The notes below the pieces were generated by a model, which saw only the letters and a program-made list of their open reading frames with translations, was not told the origin of the DNA and ran no database searches. The translations under genes and the position numbers were made by a program. From Aquabacterium sp. (lineage in GTDB: Bacteria; Pseudomonadota; Gammaproteobacteria; Burkholderiales; Burkholderiaceae_C): a DNA stretch of 64,000 nucleotides. Numbering within the stretch: the stretch's first letter is position 1; each line of letters starts with the position of its first letter. Shown piece after piece: positions 44,743 through 53,607 of the stretch. The stretch lies in the NCBI RefSeq assembly GCF_016234775.1, contig NZ_JACRAH010000008.1, positions 1 through 64,000 on the forward strand. The letters are read 5' to 3'.

Positions 44743-44931
44743 GGTGCTGTCCGAGTGCTGCCCCGACAAGATCGCCGATTCTTTTCCCGAGCCTGCCATG
44801 ATCGGACACGAATCGGACCAAGACTCGGACAAGGCATCCGGCTCATAAGCAAGATGTGCAGGTGTTCATACAAGCGCGGCTGTGGCTCAACAGGGCTTAC
44901 GTTGAAGGCGCGGCAGACCTCTCGGTGGAGG

Positions 44932-45459
44932 CTACCGTGTTGGTGGCGGGGCTGATCCCAGTTGCAAATGCTTGGGCACTTGGCGCTGAAGAAATCCCTC
45001 AAGCTCGCTGACGAACGCCTCGCGAGCCTGGACCGCCATGTCATAGGCTTCCTGATGGCCATAGCGCAGGACAGCAAAGCTGCGCTTCCGGGCAGGCTTT
45101 AAGCCATTTGGGCTTCGGGCCTCCCACGCCACATGGACGCGTTCCTGACCATGAATGTCGAGCTTGGTTGTGCGCATCAGGTACACCCCTGGATGGCCTG
45201 AGGTGTTGTTGCTTCGGTGCAGGGACGAGTACTCCGCCAAGGTTGTGGGGCGGGCGGTTAGGGCAACATCATCACGCCAGGCCTGCGCTGCCGCCAGGGC
45301 GTTCTCATCGGTGCCGAAGCGAAATACGGTGAAGGTCTTGCGGAAGATCTCACCGTTTCGATGTAACTCAACAGACCAGCCCAAACAGTTCTTGCGTTGC
45401 ACTCGGCGAATGCCGTACAGCTCGTCGGTAGTGGGTTTTCGTCTTGCCATGCCCAGCAT
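44932..45459 (-). CDS. AP2/ERF-like DNA-binding domain protein
   Basis: 175-residue protein with two AP2-like modules: residues about 13-65 (LYGIRRVQRKNCLGWSVELHR...FRFGTDENALAAAQAWRDD) and about 88-150 (TSGHPGVYLMR...FAVLRYGHQEAYDMAVQAR). The SGHPGVY-type motif is common in AP2 domains of phage and mobile-element proteins, usually attached to HNH nucleases; no HNH is seen here. Start uncertain: ATG at 45459 or 45450. Only 3 bp after the periplasmic candidate's stop, so it is in the same operon. Possible DNA-binding regulator or remnant. Confidence 0.7.
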   Translation of the reverse strand: MLGMARRKPTTDELYGIRRVQRKNCLGWSVELHRNGEIFRKTFTVFRFGTDENALAAAQAWRDDVALTARPTTLAEYSSLHRSNNTSGHPGVYLMRTTKLDIHGQERVHVAWEARSPNGLKPARKRSFAVLRYGHQEAYDMAVQAREAFVSELEGFLQRQVPKHLQLGSAPPPTR

Positions 45460-45462
45460 CAA

Positions 45463-46065
45463 TCAATCAGTTAAGCCGTCCTGAAAATCTTCCTTCTCGA
45501 GCGATTGATATGCAACCGACGAAATAGAAACGTTGTTGCGGCACGAAAGTCGAGAGGCCTTTGAGCCCTTCTTCAGCACGATGACGCCGCCACTCATTGA
45601 TGGGTTGTTCGTGCCATCAGAATTGCCAGGGTCGCCAGGAAAGCCTGTGCGGATCATCTTGTCGTAAAGCAGATATGTGAATCTCCCGTTCACAAACTTG
45701 ATGTGTGATTCGGAGCCGCCGGAGTGCCCCGTGCTACTGAACAAGAAGAGCTTATGCGAGCCATTGTTGCCACGCGGGTATTCCAACTCGATTCGGCTGG
45801 CCGTGCCAAATCTGTACTTGACTAGATCAGACTCATTAAATGCCCCATGTGACACACAGAGGGATGCAATTTTTTGCTTGTTCAAGCAGTTGAAAAGAAC
45901 GGCCTCGCCTTCTTTGCAAAGAGTAGGTAAGGCGGCATCGTTGGCGGCTGCGGCCAATGCTGGTAAGGCGAAAGCCAGTGACGCTACAAATTTAATCAGT
46001 TTGCTAAGACGGCTCACCGCTTGAGGCAAGGCCTCAGTGCGTCTCAAGGTGTGGTGCTGAATCAT
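45463..46065 (-). CDS. Exported protein, candidate periplasmic T6SS immunity
   Basis: 200-residue protein with an N-terminal export signal (KFVASLAFALPALAAA), then LCKEGEAVLFNCLNKQKIASLCVS and KYRFGTASRIELEYPRG. This pattern occurs in uncharacterised periplasmic proteins often found beside T6SS lipase effectors (recollection, not searched). It lies downstream of the phospholipase D on the same strand, separated by small membrane-protein genes. Periplasmic location fits immunity to a membrane-acting phospholipase delivered to the periplasm. The upstream remnant ORF ends 32 bp inside it. Confidence 0.6.
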   Translation of the reverse strand: MIQHHTLRRTEALPQAVSRLSKLIKFVASLAFALPALAAAANDAALPTLCKEGEAVLFNCLNKQKIASLCVSHGAFNESDLVKYRFGTASRIELEYPRGNNGSHKLFLFSSTGHSGGSESHIKFVNGRFTYLLYDKMIRTGFPGDPGNSDGTNNPSMSGGVIVLKKGSKASRLSCRNNVSISSVAYQSLEKEDFQDGLTD

Positions 46066-46189
46066 AGGTTTGCTGGCCCGTTACACCTATCTGGACCGCA
46101 AAGACAAGAACGATTGCGGCCAGAGCCTTGACGCTGAGAATCGCGACGAAGGGATAGAAGAGATGATCTAGAAGTTCTTTGCGACCCAT
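46034..46189 (-). pseudogene. Truncated paralogue of the small membrane protein
   Basis: 51-residue ORF, too short for the track: MGRKELLDHLFYPFVAILSVKALAAIVLVFAV... The first 30 residues closely match the 107-residue protein at 46648-46971 (MNHKEVLDQLFYPFAAILSVKVWAALFLVFAV) and DNA similarity is visible; after that the reading frame diverges and stops. It is therefore a 3'-truncated gene copy, or a very short single-helix protein. It overlaps the start of the next gene. Confidence 0.6.
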
Positions 46190-46250
46190 GCCGATGGCGA
46201 AGAACATCCAAAGTACTTACGCTTTTGGGGGCACCACATTTTGATCGACG

Positions 46251-46622
46251 TCACACCTTGGAGCAAGGGTACTCAGAATGAGCGGCAAAAGTCCGTTCGT
46301 ACATGAAAAGACAGGCAATAAGTAGCGTCGTGGGAAGCCAAGCTGCACTGAAAAACTCGAACAGCAAGAAGTAATATTTTTTGTCGACGCCAGTCGCCAT
46401 CAACAGCACCGTAACCAGGAAAGCGACGATCAGCCCGATACCTAAGCCTGCCACTCGTCGTGCCGACACAAGGGCAACGGTGAAGTACAGCTGTTGCTTT
46501 GCCGGTCGATCGAATAGCGAGAAGCAGGCAAATGCAAAGAAGGACACGGCCAACCACAAAATGAACTGGCTTTCGGATATGGCCACGAACCCCACAAGAG
46601 CCGCGTCAAGTAGGTCTTGCAT
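46251..46622 (-). CDS. Small membrane protein, candidate immunity paralogue
   Basis: 123 residues with about three hydrophobic helices. The N-terminus LLDAALVGFVAISESQFILWLAVSFFAFA aligns loosely with the 107-residue neighbour (VLDQLFYPFAAILSVKVWAALFLVFAV), suggesting a diverged duplicate. GGGAGGAGG upstream is a strong ribosome binding site. 25 bp separate it from the 107-residue gene. No known domain. Membrane location and position next to a T6SS phospholipase make an immunity role possible. Confidence 0.6.
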   Translation of the reverse strand: MQDLLDAALVGFVAISESQFILWLAVSFFAFACFSLFDRPAKQQLYFTVALVSARRVAGLGIGLIVAFLVTVLLMATGVDKKYYFLLFEFFSAAWLPTTLLIACLFMYERTFAAHSEYPCSKV

Positions 46623-46647
46623 CGCCTCCTCCCATCACTAGATGGCC

Positions 46648-46971
46648 TTACACCGGCTTGCAAAACCAAATGATTGCAGAGGCCACAAGCAGTGGAGCCA
46701 CCACAAACAAGGTGAACACAAATCTGTATCCATCTGGGCCATACGGTGTCAGGAAAAAGAGAGCAGCCGCAAGCACGATTGAGGCACAGGTCAGACCAAT
46801 GATCACCCACCACAAAGCAGCAGATAGGCTCGGAAACAGGCTGAGCTTGAGAGCTCGACTTGCGACAAGCCATCCAACCGCAAACACGAGAAATAATGCC
46901 GCCCAAACCTTTACGCTGAGGATCGCAGCGAAGGGATAAAAGAGTTGATCAAGAACTTCCTTGTGATTCAC
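46648..46971 (-). CDS. Small membrane protein coupled to phospholipase D (candidate immunity)
   Basis: 107 residues, about three hydrophobic helices: residues 10-38, 50-72 and 82-104. GTG start at 46971 overlaps the phospholipase stop by 4 bp (GTGA), so translation is coupled. A truncated copy lies at 46034-46189 and a diverged one at 46251-46622. The tight coupling is what is expected for an effector-immunity pair, but known Tle5 immunity proteins are periplasmic, so this is inference. Confidence 0.65.
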   Translation of the reverse strand: MNHKEVLDQLFYPFAAILSVKVWAALFLVFAVGWLVASRALKLSLFPSLSAALWWVIIGLTCASIVLAAALFFLTPYGPDGYRFVFTLFVVAPLLVASAIIWFCKPV

Positions 46972-49286
46972 GCGGACACCCTACCTTCCTTTGCCGGCGC
47001 TTCTGCGCGAGCGATCATCGCTGGGCTCACAGGAGCCTTGGGCGTAGCTACTTGGCCGGTGCCCCAATCCAGCGGCATCTCAACCCAAAAGCCCTTTACC
47101 GATGAGGACAACTTGTTGATCGCCGCCACGACCGCGTGAACACCTGGAGCAGTCATGAAAGCTGGCTGTAGATCAGGCCTGGCACTGGCAGAAAACTTTT
47201 GATGGAGCTTTCCGTTGCGATCTTTGTAATGAACCTTAAAAGCTTGTCGCCCTTCAGCCATCGTTTTGAAGGCATCTCGTGGTGTGTGTGTGAACACCTC
47301 GTTGTAGGCCGCGCGGTTGGCAGCTGAAAGTTTCTGGATTCCTGCGATGGTACCGACGTCCAGAGGTTGATCAAGCTTGATTCCCAAAGGAGCACTTTGT
47401 TTGCTCACGCCTGTGGTCCGTTGATCTACAGACATGCCCAAATGTTTTTCCCACAAGCGTATGCGCAAGTCTTTGGCGAACTTGCGCGTGATCACCTTTA
47501 TGCCCTGACCAACGTTGTTGATGCTTGCGCCTGCATCGTCCACGATCACTGCAGCCAACTCAGTGTCGCCATTGCCATTGAGACTGCGATCGTTGATGTT
47601 GGCGCTTCCAAGAATCGCAACAGCATCATCAACGATTAGCAACTTGGAGTGTACGTAAATCATCTCAGTGACCACTGTGCTGGCTGTATGCCCAAAATTG
47701 CGCAGGTTGAGAACAGTCAAGTATTCGCGCCACTTGTCTTGCATCCCATGGGCTTCCAATTGCACCCGAATGGCCTCGTTGCTATTCGGTTGATGCTCAA
47801 GCCCCCATGCCTTGCGGTTCTTAGCCAAGATGGTCGCATTGATGCGATTGACCAGGCTATTGCTGGCTCTCTTGACACCTTGCAATGCCCACCAGCCTTG
47901 CGAAACAGGTCCGTCCTCCTCAAGCATGCCTTCTGGGTGTTCAGGCAACACGAGATAAACGTGAAATGGCCTTTGAGCGTAGATCGCTTTGCCAATGGCA
48001 TTCGCCAGCTCACCGATCAATGGGTTGCTGGATGGGCAGGGCGAGCCTCTTTCGTCCGAGCCACAGTTCGACATGAAGAATTGGTTCTCAATGTAGATGA
48101 ACGCCTGAGCTGATCTGATGCATTGGATCATCGCGTCGCGGATGCTAGTTTGGTGCTGAGAACTCCAGTCCTTTCGGGCGGCTTCGATGATTTGGCGACG
48201 CTTCTTGTCCGGCTGTTTCCAGTCGTCGCAAACGTACTTGTGATGTGTATCCCACAGCTGCAGTTCGTCACGCAGTTGGGCCGACGATGCAGAACGACAA
48301 ATCTGCACCGTTGCGCTTCCGTTCCCATGTTTCAGCGGATCAACCAGCAAATCGGGAGAGCCACTTTTCTCGAACCACGCACTATTCATGCTCCCATCAA
48401 AGCTGTTCGTTCCAGAGCCTGCAAAGCTATTCCAGCGCAGCACAAAATTCACGAACACATCGAATGCCGCAGGGCCATTTATGCCAACTGCCACATCTTG
48501 CCAGGGCTGCCGTGGTTGATAGGTTTCATCCAGTAGCTTTTCGTCATACGCCGCCTTGAACGGAGTTTGAAAACCCGGGCGACCGCCAACCTCCTTCGTA
48601 AGCTTCACTTCTAACGGTGTGAGTGGGCGGGCACACGCGATTTGCATGTTGTATGCATCGTTGATGACATGCAGACTTCGATCGATGACGACATCGAACG
48701 CATTTGTATCCCATCGGCCATAGGCCAAATCAAGGCCACCCAGAAATGCGACCTGACCATCGACGACCACGGACTTCTGATGGTGTGAAAAGAAAGTGTT
48801 TGAGTCTTTAACTTTGTAGTTGGGGTTCTCAAGGTCAATATCAGCGGATGCCGCGCGCCCGGTGTTGGGGTTCTGCAGCATCACTTGCAGAGAACCCTTG
48901 CCCTTGTTTAGCTTGCTCAAAATTGCTTGAGTGTTGTCATCGTGCGTGTCTAGCACCTTGGCAATCGAGTCGTAGCAGAGAATTCGAACATGCACGCCGC
49001 GCTGCAACGCATCGGCCAGCAGTTCGGACAGTCGGCCTGGGTGCTTGGGATCACCTCGGTTGTCTAGTTCAACGTCATAGTCCAATTGCCAGTCAGTGAT
49101 GAAGATGAACTTCTTTGCTCCACGAATTGCATCGGCGACCGCCTTCATGTAGTCGCGGCCAGTGGTGTAGGCCTTGCATTCGTTCTGGTAGCGAGGCACA
49201 GCAAAAGGCTGATCCAGGTCGAAGTACTGGCCGCTGATCGTCGTGATGGTGTCAGGCGTCAATTGCGCGGTGAATTTGTCTGCCAT
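46968..49286 (-). CDS. T6SS phospholipase D effector (Tle5-like)
   Basis: 772-residue PLD-superfamily enzyme with two HKD motifs: His169-x-Lys171 with Asp176 (HHQKSVVVDG) and His546-x-Lys548 with Asp553 (YVHSKLLIVDDAVAILGSANIND). Such Tle5 enzymes hydrolyse phosphatidylethanolamine in target membranes. No signal peptide is visible, as expected for delivery on VgrG. GGGAG precedes the ATG, and the gene lies 41 bp downstream of vgrG. The C-terminal 150 residues are not recognised and may dock to VgrG. Confidence 0.87.
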   Translation of the reverse strand: MADKFTAQLTPDTITTISGQYFDLDQPFAVPRYQNECKAYTTGRDYMKAVADAIRGAKKFIFITDWQLDYDVELDNRGDPKHPGRLSELLADALQRGVHVRILCYDSIAKVLDTHDDNTQAILSKLNKGKGSLQVMLQNPNTGRAASADIDLENPNYKVKDSNTFFSHHQKSVVVDGQVAFLGGLDLAYGRWDTNAFDVVIDRSLHVINDAYNMQIACARPLTPLEVKLTKEVGGRPGFQTPFKAAYDEKLLDETYQPRQPWQDVAVGINGPAAFDVFVNFVLRWNSFAGSGTNSFDGSMNSAWFEKSGSPDLLVDPLKHGNGSATVQICRSASSAQLRDELQLWDTHHKYVCDDWKQPDKKRRQIIEAARKDWSSQHQTSIRDAMIQCIRSAQAFIYIENQFFMSNCGSDERGSPCPSSNPLIGELANAIGKAIYAQRPFHVYLVLPEHPEGMLEEDGPVSQGWWALQGVKRASNSLVNRINATILAKNRKAWGLEHQPNSNEAIRVQLEAHGMQDKWREYLTVLNLRNFGHTASTVVTEMIYVHSKLLIVDDAVAILGSANINDRSLNGNGDTELAAVIVDDAGASINNVGQGIKVITRKFAKDLRIRLWEKHLGMSVDQRTTGVSKQSAPLGIKLDQPLDVGTIAGIQKLSAANRAAYNEVFTHTPRDAFKTMAEGRQAFKVHYKDRNGKLHQKFSASARPDLQPAFMTAPGVHAVVAAINKLSSSVKGFWVEMPLDWGTGQVATPKAPVSPAMIARAEAPAKEGRVSA

Positions 49287-49327
49287 TTGCGGCTCCCTGT
49301 CCTGCTATTGCGTTTGCGATTCACTGC

Positions 49328-52300
49328 TCAAAGATCGGTCTTTGGCTTGAGTTGCCCCAGCCCACCCACTTGCGCGTCACGCTTGGCCAGTTCTTCTAGG
49401 TACGCTTGCTGCGTCTGCTCCATATATCGCCCATCTGGGGCGAAGTTCATCGCATCCAATTGACGCTTCGGATTCGGCAGCTTGTTATCCGTTGTCCACA
49501 GCGATGGACTCAGTGGCATCGCAGTCAGACCGCTGATCAGCCAAACAAGGCCAGGTTTTTGAGAGACCTTCTGAAACAGCTTGATTTGCTGCTCTTGAGT
49601 CAATTGCAGCCCGCCATCTGCCCCTGTTGATCCCTCAAACAAGGTTTCATGCCAATGATCTGGTGAGTACACGGCGGGGTTGATCTGCCCGTGCCCGATA
49701 TCCATCGCAGCAAACGCATCGACCACGACAAGTTTCCAGGCTTGGCCGCTGGGTGCAATGCCCCGAGAGCCAGGGAAGTCTTGAAGCTTTAGGGCAAACC
49801 GAACAGGTTTGGACTCAAGTGTAGATTTGGGCATGCTGGGCAAGGGTGAGCTTATCGTCCCTGCCCCCACCATGGACTTCATCCCTGCCTGCACTGTGAT
49901 CTTGCCTGGGCATTGCGCCGTGAAGTTGCCGCCACCGATCGTGATGCTGGCCCCGCCGCTTACAGCCAGTGTCACCTTTTTGGCCGCCGTGATGTTGACC
50001 ATGCCGTTTGCTGTGTTCAACTCGAGTGCTTGTTTGGCTGCGATTTGCGCAGACCCCGCCTGCGCTTGAAGATCGATCGGACCTTGGGCAGCGATCAGCG
50101 TCAGGCCCTTGCCCACCGCATCGCTGCCTGGCTGTATGGCTCCGGCCAGGATGCCAATGGCCTGGCCCGTGTGGATGCGCGCCTGGCCGCCAACGGCCCA
50201 GTGCGTATCTTGTCCGCTGGCGATGGTAGTGGTGTCATCGCTGCTGAGGTGTAGGTCTTGGCCCGCCGTGAGGCCTACCCCGGCCTTGCCGATGATGGCA
50301 ATGTTGGGGTCTGCCATGTGCGGCACTTTGTCTCGGCTCGTACCGATAGCTTTGTCTGCTGCATCGGACACAGCGTTTTTCAAGCTGGTGTTGCTGACCA
50401 TGCCTCGCAAGCTCTTGGTCAAAGCCGCTGCGGGCGCCAGCTTTTCATCCAAGGCGCTTTGGTTGGCCTTGCTGCTGCCAGCCGCACTGGCCAGCCCCAC
50501 GGTCTGGTGCGTGGTGGCCGCTTGGTGGAAGGTGCTGGCCAATTGCTGCATCTGTTTGGCCAGCGCAATGCCAGCCGCGTTGTCGCCAGCGCCTTCGCCT
50601 GTCTGGCCCAGGCCGTTGTTCAGGCTATAGGTGCTGAGCATCACGCCACGCACGGCGCGCATGCCGCCCCAGGCGTCGGTGCGCAACTCGAAGCCAAGGC
50701 CTCTAAAGCTGCCGCGGTGGTTATCGGCCTGGTGCAGCAGGTGGCCCATCTGCAGCCAGGTTTGCGCTTGCGTGCTGTGCAACTGCATGCGGCCTTGGTT
50801 GGGCGTGTCGTCAAATACAAGTTGGTTGTAGCCTTGGCCGCCGAACTCCTTGCTCTTGACGCCGCTGAGCGCGGCCGCGTTGTTCTGGCCTTCTGATCCT
50901 TCGGTGGCAGCGCTGGGTGCTGCGCCATGCCAGGCAGGGCTGTTGCCACCGCTGCCCGAGCCCACCAGGTTCATCTGTGCGCTGGGCCGGTGATCCGTTG
51001 ATTCCGCAAACGAGCTGGTGTCGGCTTCGCCAGCTTGCCCGCCCGGTGTGCGTGGCACACCGCCTTCGCCACGGCCGCTGTAAAGGCTGGCTTGCACATA
51101 TGGGCGGTCGATGTCGTTGCTCAAGAAGCCAACCAGCACTTCATGCCCGATACGCGGAATGAACTGATGGCCCATACCTGGCCCCGAGAAGCGCTGCATG
51201 ACGCGCACCCAACAACTGTGGTCGCTGTTGGCCCGCTGCGGCGCATACGGATTGGTCTGCCAATGGAACCTGACTTTGACGCGACCAAGCTTGTCGGTAT
51301 ACAGCTCATCTGCGCCATTGGGTGCGGTGCTGCCATCCGGGCCGACCACGATGGCGGTTTGAGGGCCAAGTGCCGTCGGGCGCGGGCGAGGGCGCTGGCC
51401 GGTGTCGTCCAGCAACACGGCGCGCCAAGGTACGTTGCGGCGTAACGCCTGGAACTGGCAAGCAAAGCCGGTCTGAGCAGCCTGCTTGTGCAGAGAGGAA
51501 GTGTCCACCGGCTGTTGATCGACCGACACGCTCAACTGCGGCAACTCGGCCTGGCCCAGCGACTTCACGATCGTGTCGCTGAGGTCCTTGGGCAGGTTGT
51601 TCACGCCGATGGCATCCACGCCGTAAAAGAAGAACTCCTTGTCGCTGTCGTCGAGACCAAACACAGCCAGCGGGTCAAGGGTGGATTGCGTGATGGCGGC
51701 CCAGGTACCGGCGCGCAAAGTGCGCACGGTACCTCGGCCCAACCAGGTCTTGTACCGGGCTTCGTGCGCTTCCTGCAGGCGGGTGGCCACGAACTGGGCT
51801 TCTGCCTGGTTACCAAAGAGGTAGTCGCCCGTCGGGTCGTAGCTGGTGAGCCAGCTTTGCAAGCTGGTGGCCTCATCGCCGCCCCAGGCATGGTTGGTGG
51901 GCACGTCAGCCGTGATGGCACTGTTGCTTCGGTAATCCCAGCCTTGCACCACGGTGGCTGTGGTTCCCAAGCTGCGCACGGCGGCCATGGCCTGGATGCT
52001 GTCTTGCGCTTCTTGGCTGCTGCTGCGATGAAAGCGGATGCCTTGGCCACCCAGGCTGCTGGCGCTGCTGGCATCTTGCGGTTGGTTGGCGCTGTTGACG
52101 AAGAAGACGACGGCGTGGCCACCTGGTGCAGACTCATCCTCTTCCACACGCCAGCAAATGCCTTCTTCTGCCAGCAGGCGGCTGACGAAGGCCAGGTCGC
52201 TCTCGCGGTACTGCACGCAGTAGGCGCGCTGGCCCGAGTTGCGGGCAAACATGCCTTGCGCAACATAGGTCGCGACATCTTCGTCCCAGCGCCACGCAGC

Positions 52301-52786
52301 GATGGCAACGTGGTCTGCGAACACATCTTCAACGATCTCGATGATCGACTTTTCTTGCCAGACGCGGCTATTGAGCGTGTGACCCAGCAGCGCTATCCAC
52401 GGCTGAACGAGCAGGCCCTTGCGGGCAAAGCCACCGTCAGACTCGAGCGAATCGGCTTCAACCACGTAGCCGCTACGCCGCGCGCGGCTGCCATCAGCCA
52501 GCGTAGTGTGCAAGGTGATGGGGCGCGCATAGAGCTGCTTGAGCGCCACATGGGCGTTGAGCACCAGGGCATTGATGTAGAGGCTGAATGGCTGGGACAC
52601 GGCCTCGTGCAGCACGAAGCTTTCGACCATCAGATCAGCGGGCAGGCTGCGTTCGCTACTGGGGGCGGACAGGGTGTACAGGCGCGTATCGGTGCCCCAT
52701 TGGCCAATGATCGAGGCCAACGTACCTGTGAGCGCAGATTGGATGGCAGATAGCCCACCCGGAATATTGGATGAATCCAGACCCAT
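49328..52786 (-). CDS. vgrG: T6SS spike protein VgrG with C-terminal extension
   Basis: 1152-residue trimeric spike of the type VI secretion system. The gp27-like part begins LYTLSAPSSERSLPADLMVESF (residue about 36) and includes the LLAEEGICWRVEEDESAPGGHAVVFF region. A gp5-like OB domain contains DELYTDKLGRVKVRFHWQ and SCWVRVMQRFSGPGMGHQFIPRIGHEVLVGF. A DUF2345 domain follows (ALSGVKSKEFGGQGYNQLVFDD...). The last 140 residues (KPVRFALKLQDFPGSRGIAPSGQ...) extend beyond DUF2345 and may carry or dock the downstream phospholipase. AGGGAA precedes the ATG. No other T6SS core gene is in the window. Confidence 0.93.
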   Translation of the reverse strand: MGLDSSNIPGGLSAIQSALTGTLASIIGQWGTDTRLYTLSAPSSERSLPADLMVESFVLHEAVSQPFSLYINALVLNAHVALKQLYARPITLHTTLADGSRARRSGYVVEADSLESDGGFARKGLLVQPWIALLGHTLNSRVWQEKSIIEIVEDVFADHVAIAAWRWDEDVATYVAQGMFARNSGQRAYCVQYRESDLAFVSRLLAEEGICWRVEEDESAPGGHAVVFFVNSANQPQDASSASSLGGQGIRFHRSSSQEAQDSIQAMAAVRSLGTTATVVQGWDYRSNSAITADVPTNHAWGGDEATSLQSWLTSYDPTGDYLFGNQAEAQFVATRLQEAHEARYKTWLGRGTVRTLRAGTWAAITQSTLDPLAVFGLDDSDKEFFFYGVDAIGVNNLPKDLSDTIVKSLGQAELPQLSVSVDQQPVDTSSLHKQAAQTGFACQFQALRRNVPWRAVLLDDTGQRPRPRPTALGPQTAIVVGPDGSTAPNGADELYTDKLGRVKVRFHWQTNPYAPQRANSDHSCWVRVMQRFSGPGMGHQFIPRIGHEVLVGFLSNDIDRPYVQASLYSGRGEGGVPRTPGGQAGEADTSSFAESTDHRPSAQMNLVGSGSGGNSPAWHGAAPSAATEGSEGQNNAAALSGVKSKEFGGQGYNQLVFDDTPNQGRMQLHSTQAQTWLQMGHLLHQADNHRGSFRGLGFELRTDAWGGMRAVRGVMLSTYSLNNGLGQTGEGAGDNAAGIALAKQMQQLASTFHQAATTHQTVGLASAAGSSKANQSALDEKLAPAAALTKSLRGMVSNTSLKNAVSDAADKAIGTSRDKVPHMADPNIAIIGKAGVGLTAGQDLHLSSDDTTTIASGQDTHWAVGGQARIHTGQAIGILAGAIQPGSDAVGKGLTLIAAQGPIDLQAQAGSAQIAAKQALELNTANGMVNITAAKKVTLAVSGGASITIGGGNFTAQCPGKITVQAGMKSMVGAGTISSPLPSMPKSTLESKPVRFALKLQDFPGSRGIAPSGQAWKLVVVDAFAAMDIGHGQINPAVYSPDHWHETLFEGSTGADGGLQLTQEQQIKLFQKVSQKPGLVWLISGLTAMPLSPSLWTTDNKLPNPKRQLDAMNFAPDGRYMEQTQQAYLEELAKRDAQVGGLGQLKPKTDL

Positions 52787-53025
52787 GTCGGGTTCCCTGA
52801 TGTTTTGTTTTGAATTGAACTTCAGGCAGGATTTTGAGCGCCTGGGAGGCGAGGGCGCTTACCTCCTAAGGGTGTACATGCAACGGCCTGTAACGGTCGC
52901 TGCGATGCAAGTGCACGGGAAGTCGGCCAAGGTGCCGCGTTCCGCGGCGGATCGGTCGATATGGCGTGTGCGCCAGCGCTTGAGTGCAGTCCAGCAAGCT
53001 TGCCTTGAAATTCCAGGTCTGGGCT

Positions 53026-53607
53026 TCACAACAGGCTGAGCGCCTGCCTCAGCCTTTCAGCCGTAGCGACCAGGCCATTCTTTTCCATGGCTTGGGCGAA
53101 TTCTTCCGGTGTGGCGTTGGGCCGTCTCCAACGTGCGCGCATGTCGCGGAACGCGGCCAGGGCGGTGAACAGGTCCAGATCAAGTTGCTTGACGATGAAG
53201 TCGTCAGGGTGAATGACCTCGATGCCGAACTGGCCCACCTGCTCGACAGGGAAGTCCTTGAGGTTGGCTGTCACGATGCAATCTGCATGACCAGCGATGG
53301 CCGCAGCGAGCACATGCACATCGTCAGGATCTGGCAGTTCCAGCGAAGGCGCCAGCGCCTGCCAGGCTGCTTCTGGCACCTCCCAGTCCAGGACGGCTTC
53401 CCGCATGGCGTCGCGCCGGGTTGTCAAGCGTCCGACCAGATCGGGGCGCTGCTTCTCCAGGTTGCGAATCCACTCATCTTCAATCCTCGTGGTCCATTTC
53501 CCTGCAAACAGTCCTTTGGACGCGAGGCTCATCAATGCATCTGACAAAGCCAACGGGTACAGCACGCAAGCGTCCAACACCGCTGTGTAGCGTGCGTGAC
53601 CAGCCAT
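53026..53607 (-). CDS. PIN-domain toxin
   Basis: 193-residue protein with a PIN-type RNase fold: AVLDACVLYPLAL at the N-terminus (first conserved Asp) and DDVHVLAAAIAGHADCIVTANLKDFP with the later acidic residues. These enzymes cleave RNA, often tRNA. The start overlaps the antitoxin stop by one base. Located at the right end of the island; with its antitoxin it could stabilise the element. Confidence 0.85.
   Translation of the reverse strand: MAGHARYTAVLDACVLYPLALSDALMSLASKGLFAGKWTTRIEDEWIRNLEKQRPDLVGRLTTRRDAMREAVLDWEVPEAAWQALAPSLELPDPDDVHVLAAAIAGHADCIVTANLKDFPVEQVGQFGIEVIHPDDFIVKQLDLDLFTALAAFRDMRARWRRPNATPEEFAQAMEKNGLVATAERLRQALSLL

Larger units (their letters stand above)
44167..44931. 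other. 765-bp non-coding region inside the island
   Basis: No credible gene: the ORFs here are in all frames with low-complexity translation. It contains a TATCAG repeat cluster (44234-44279), a run of at least twelve short hairpins (44320-44742), and then CGGACA repeats (atCGGACAcgaatCGGACcaagactCGGACA, about 44814-44837). Nothing is recognisable beyond these. Confidence 0.6.
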
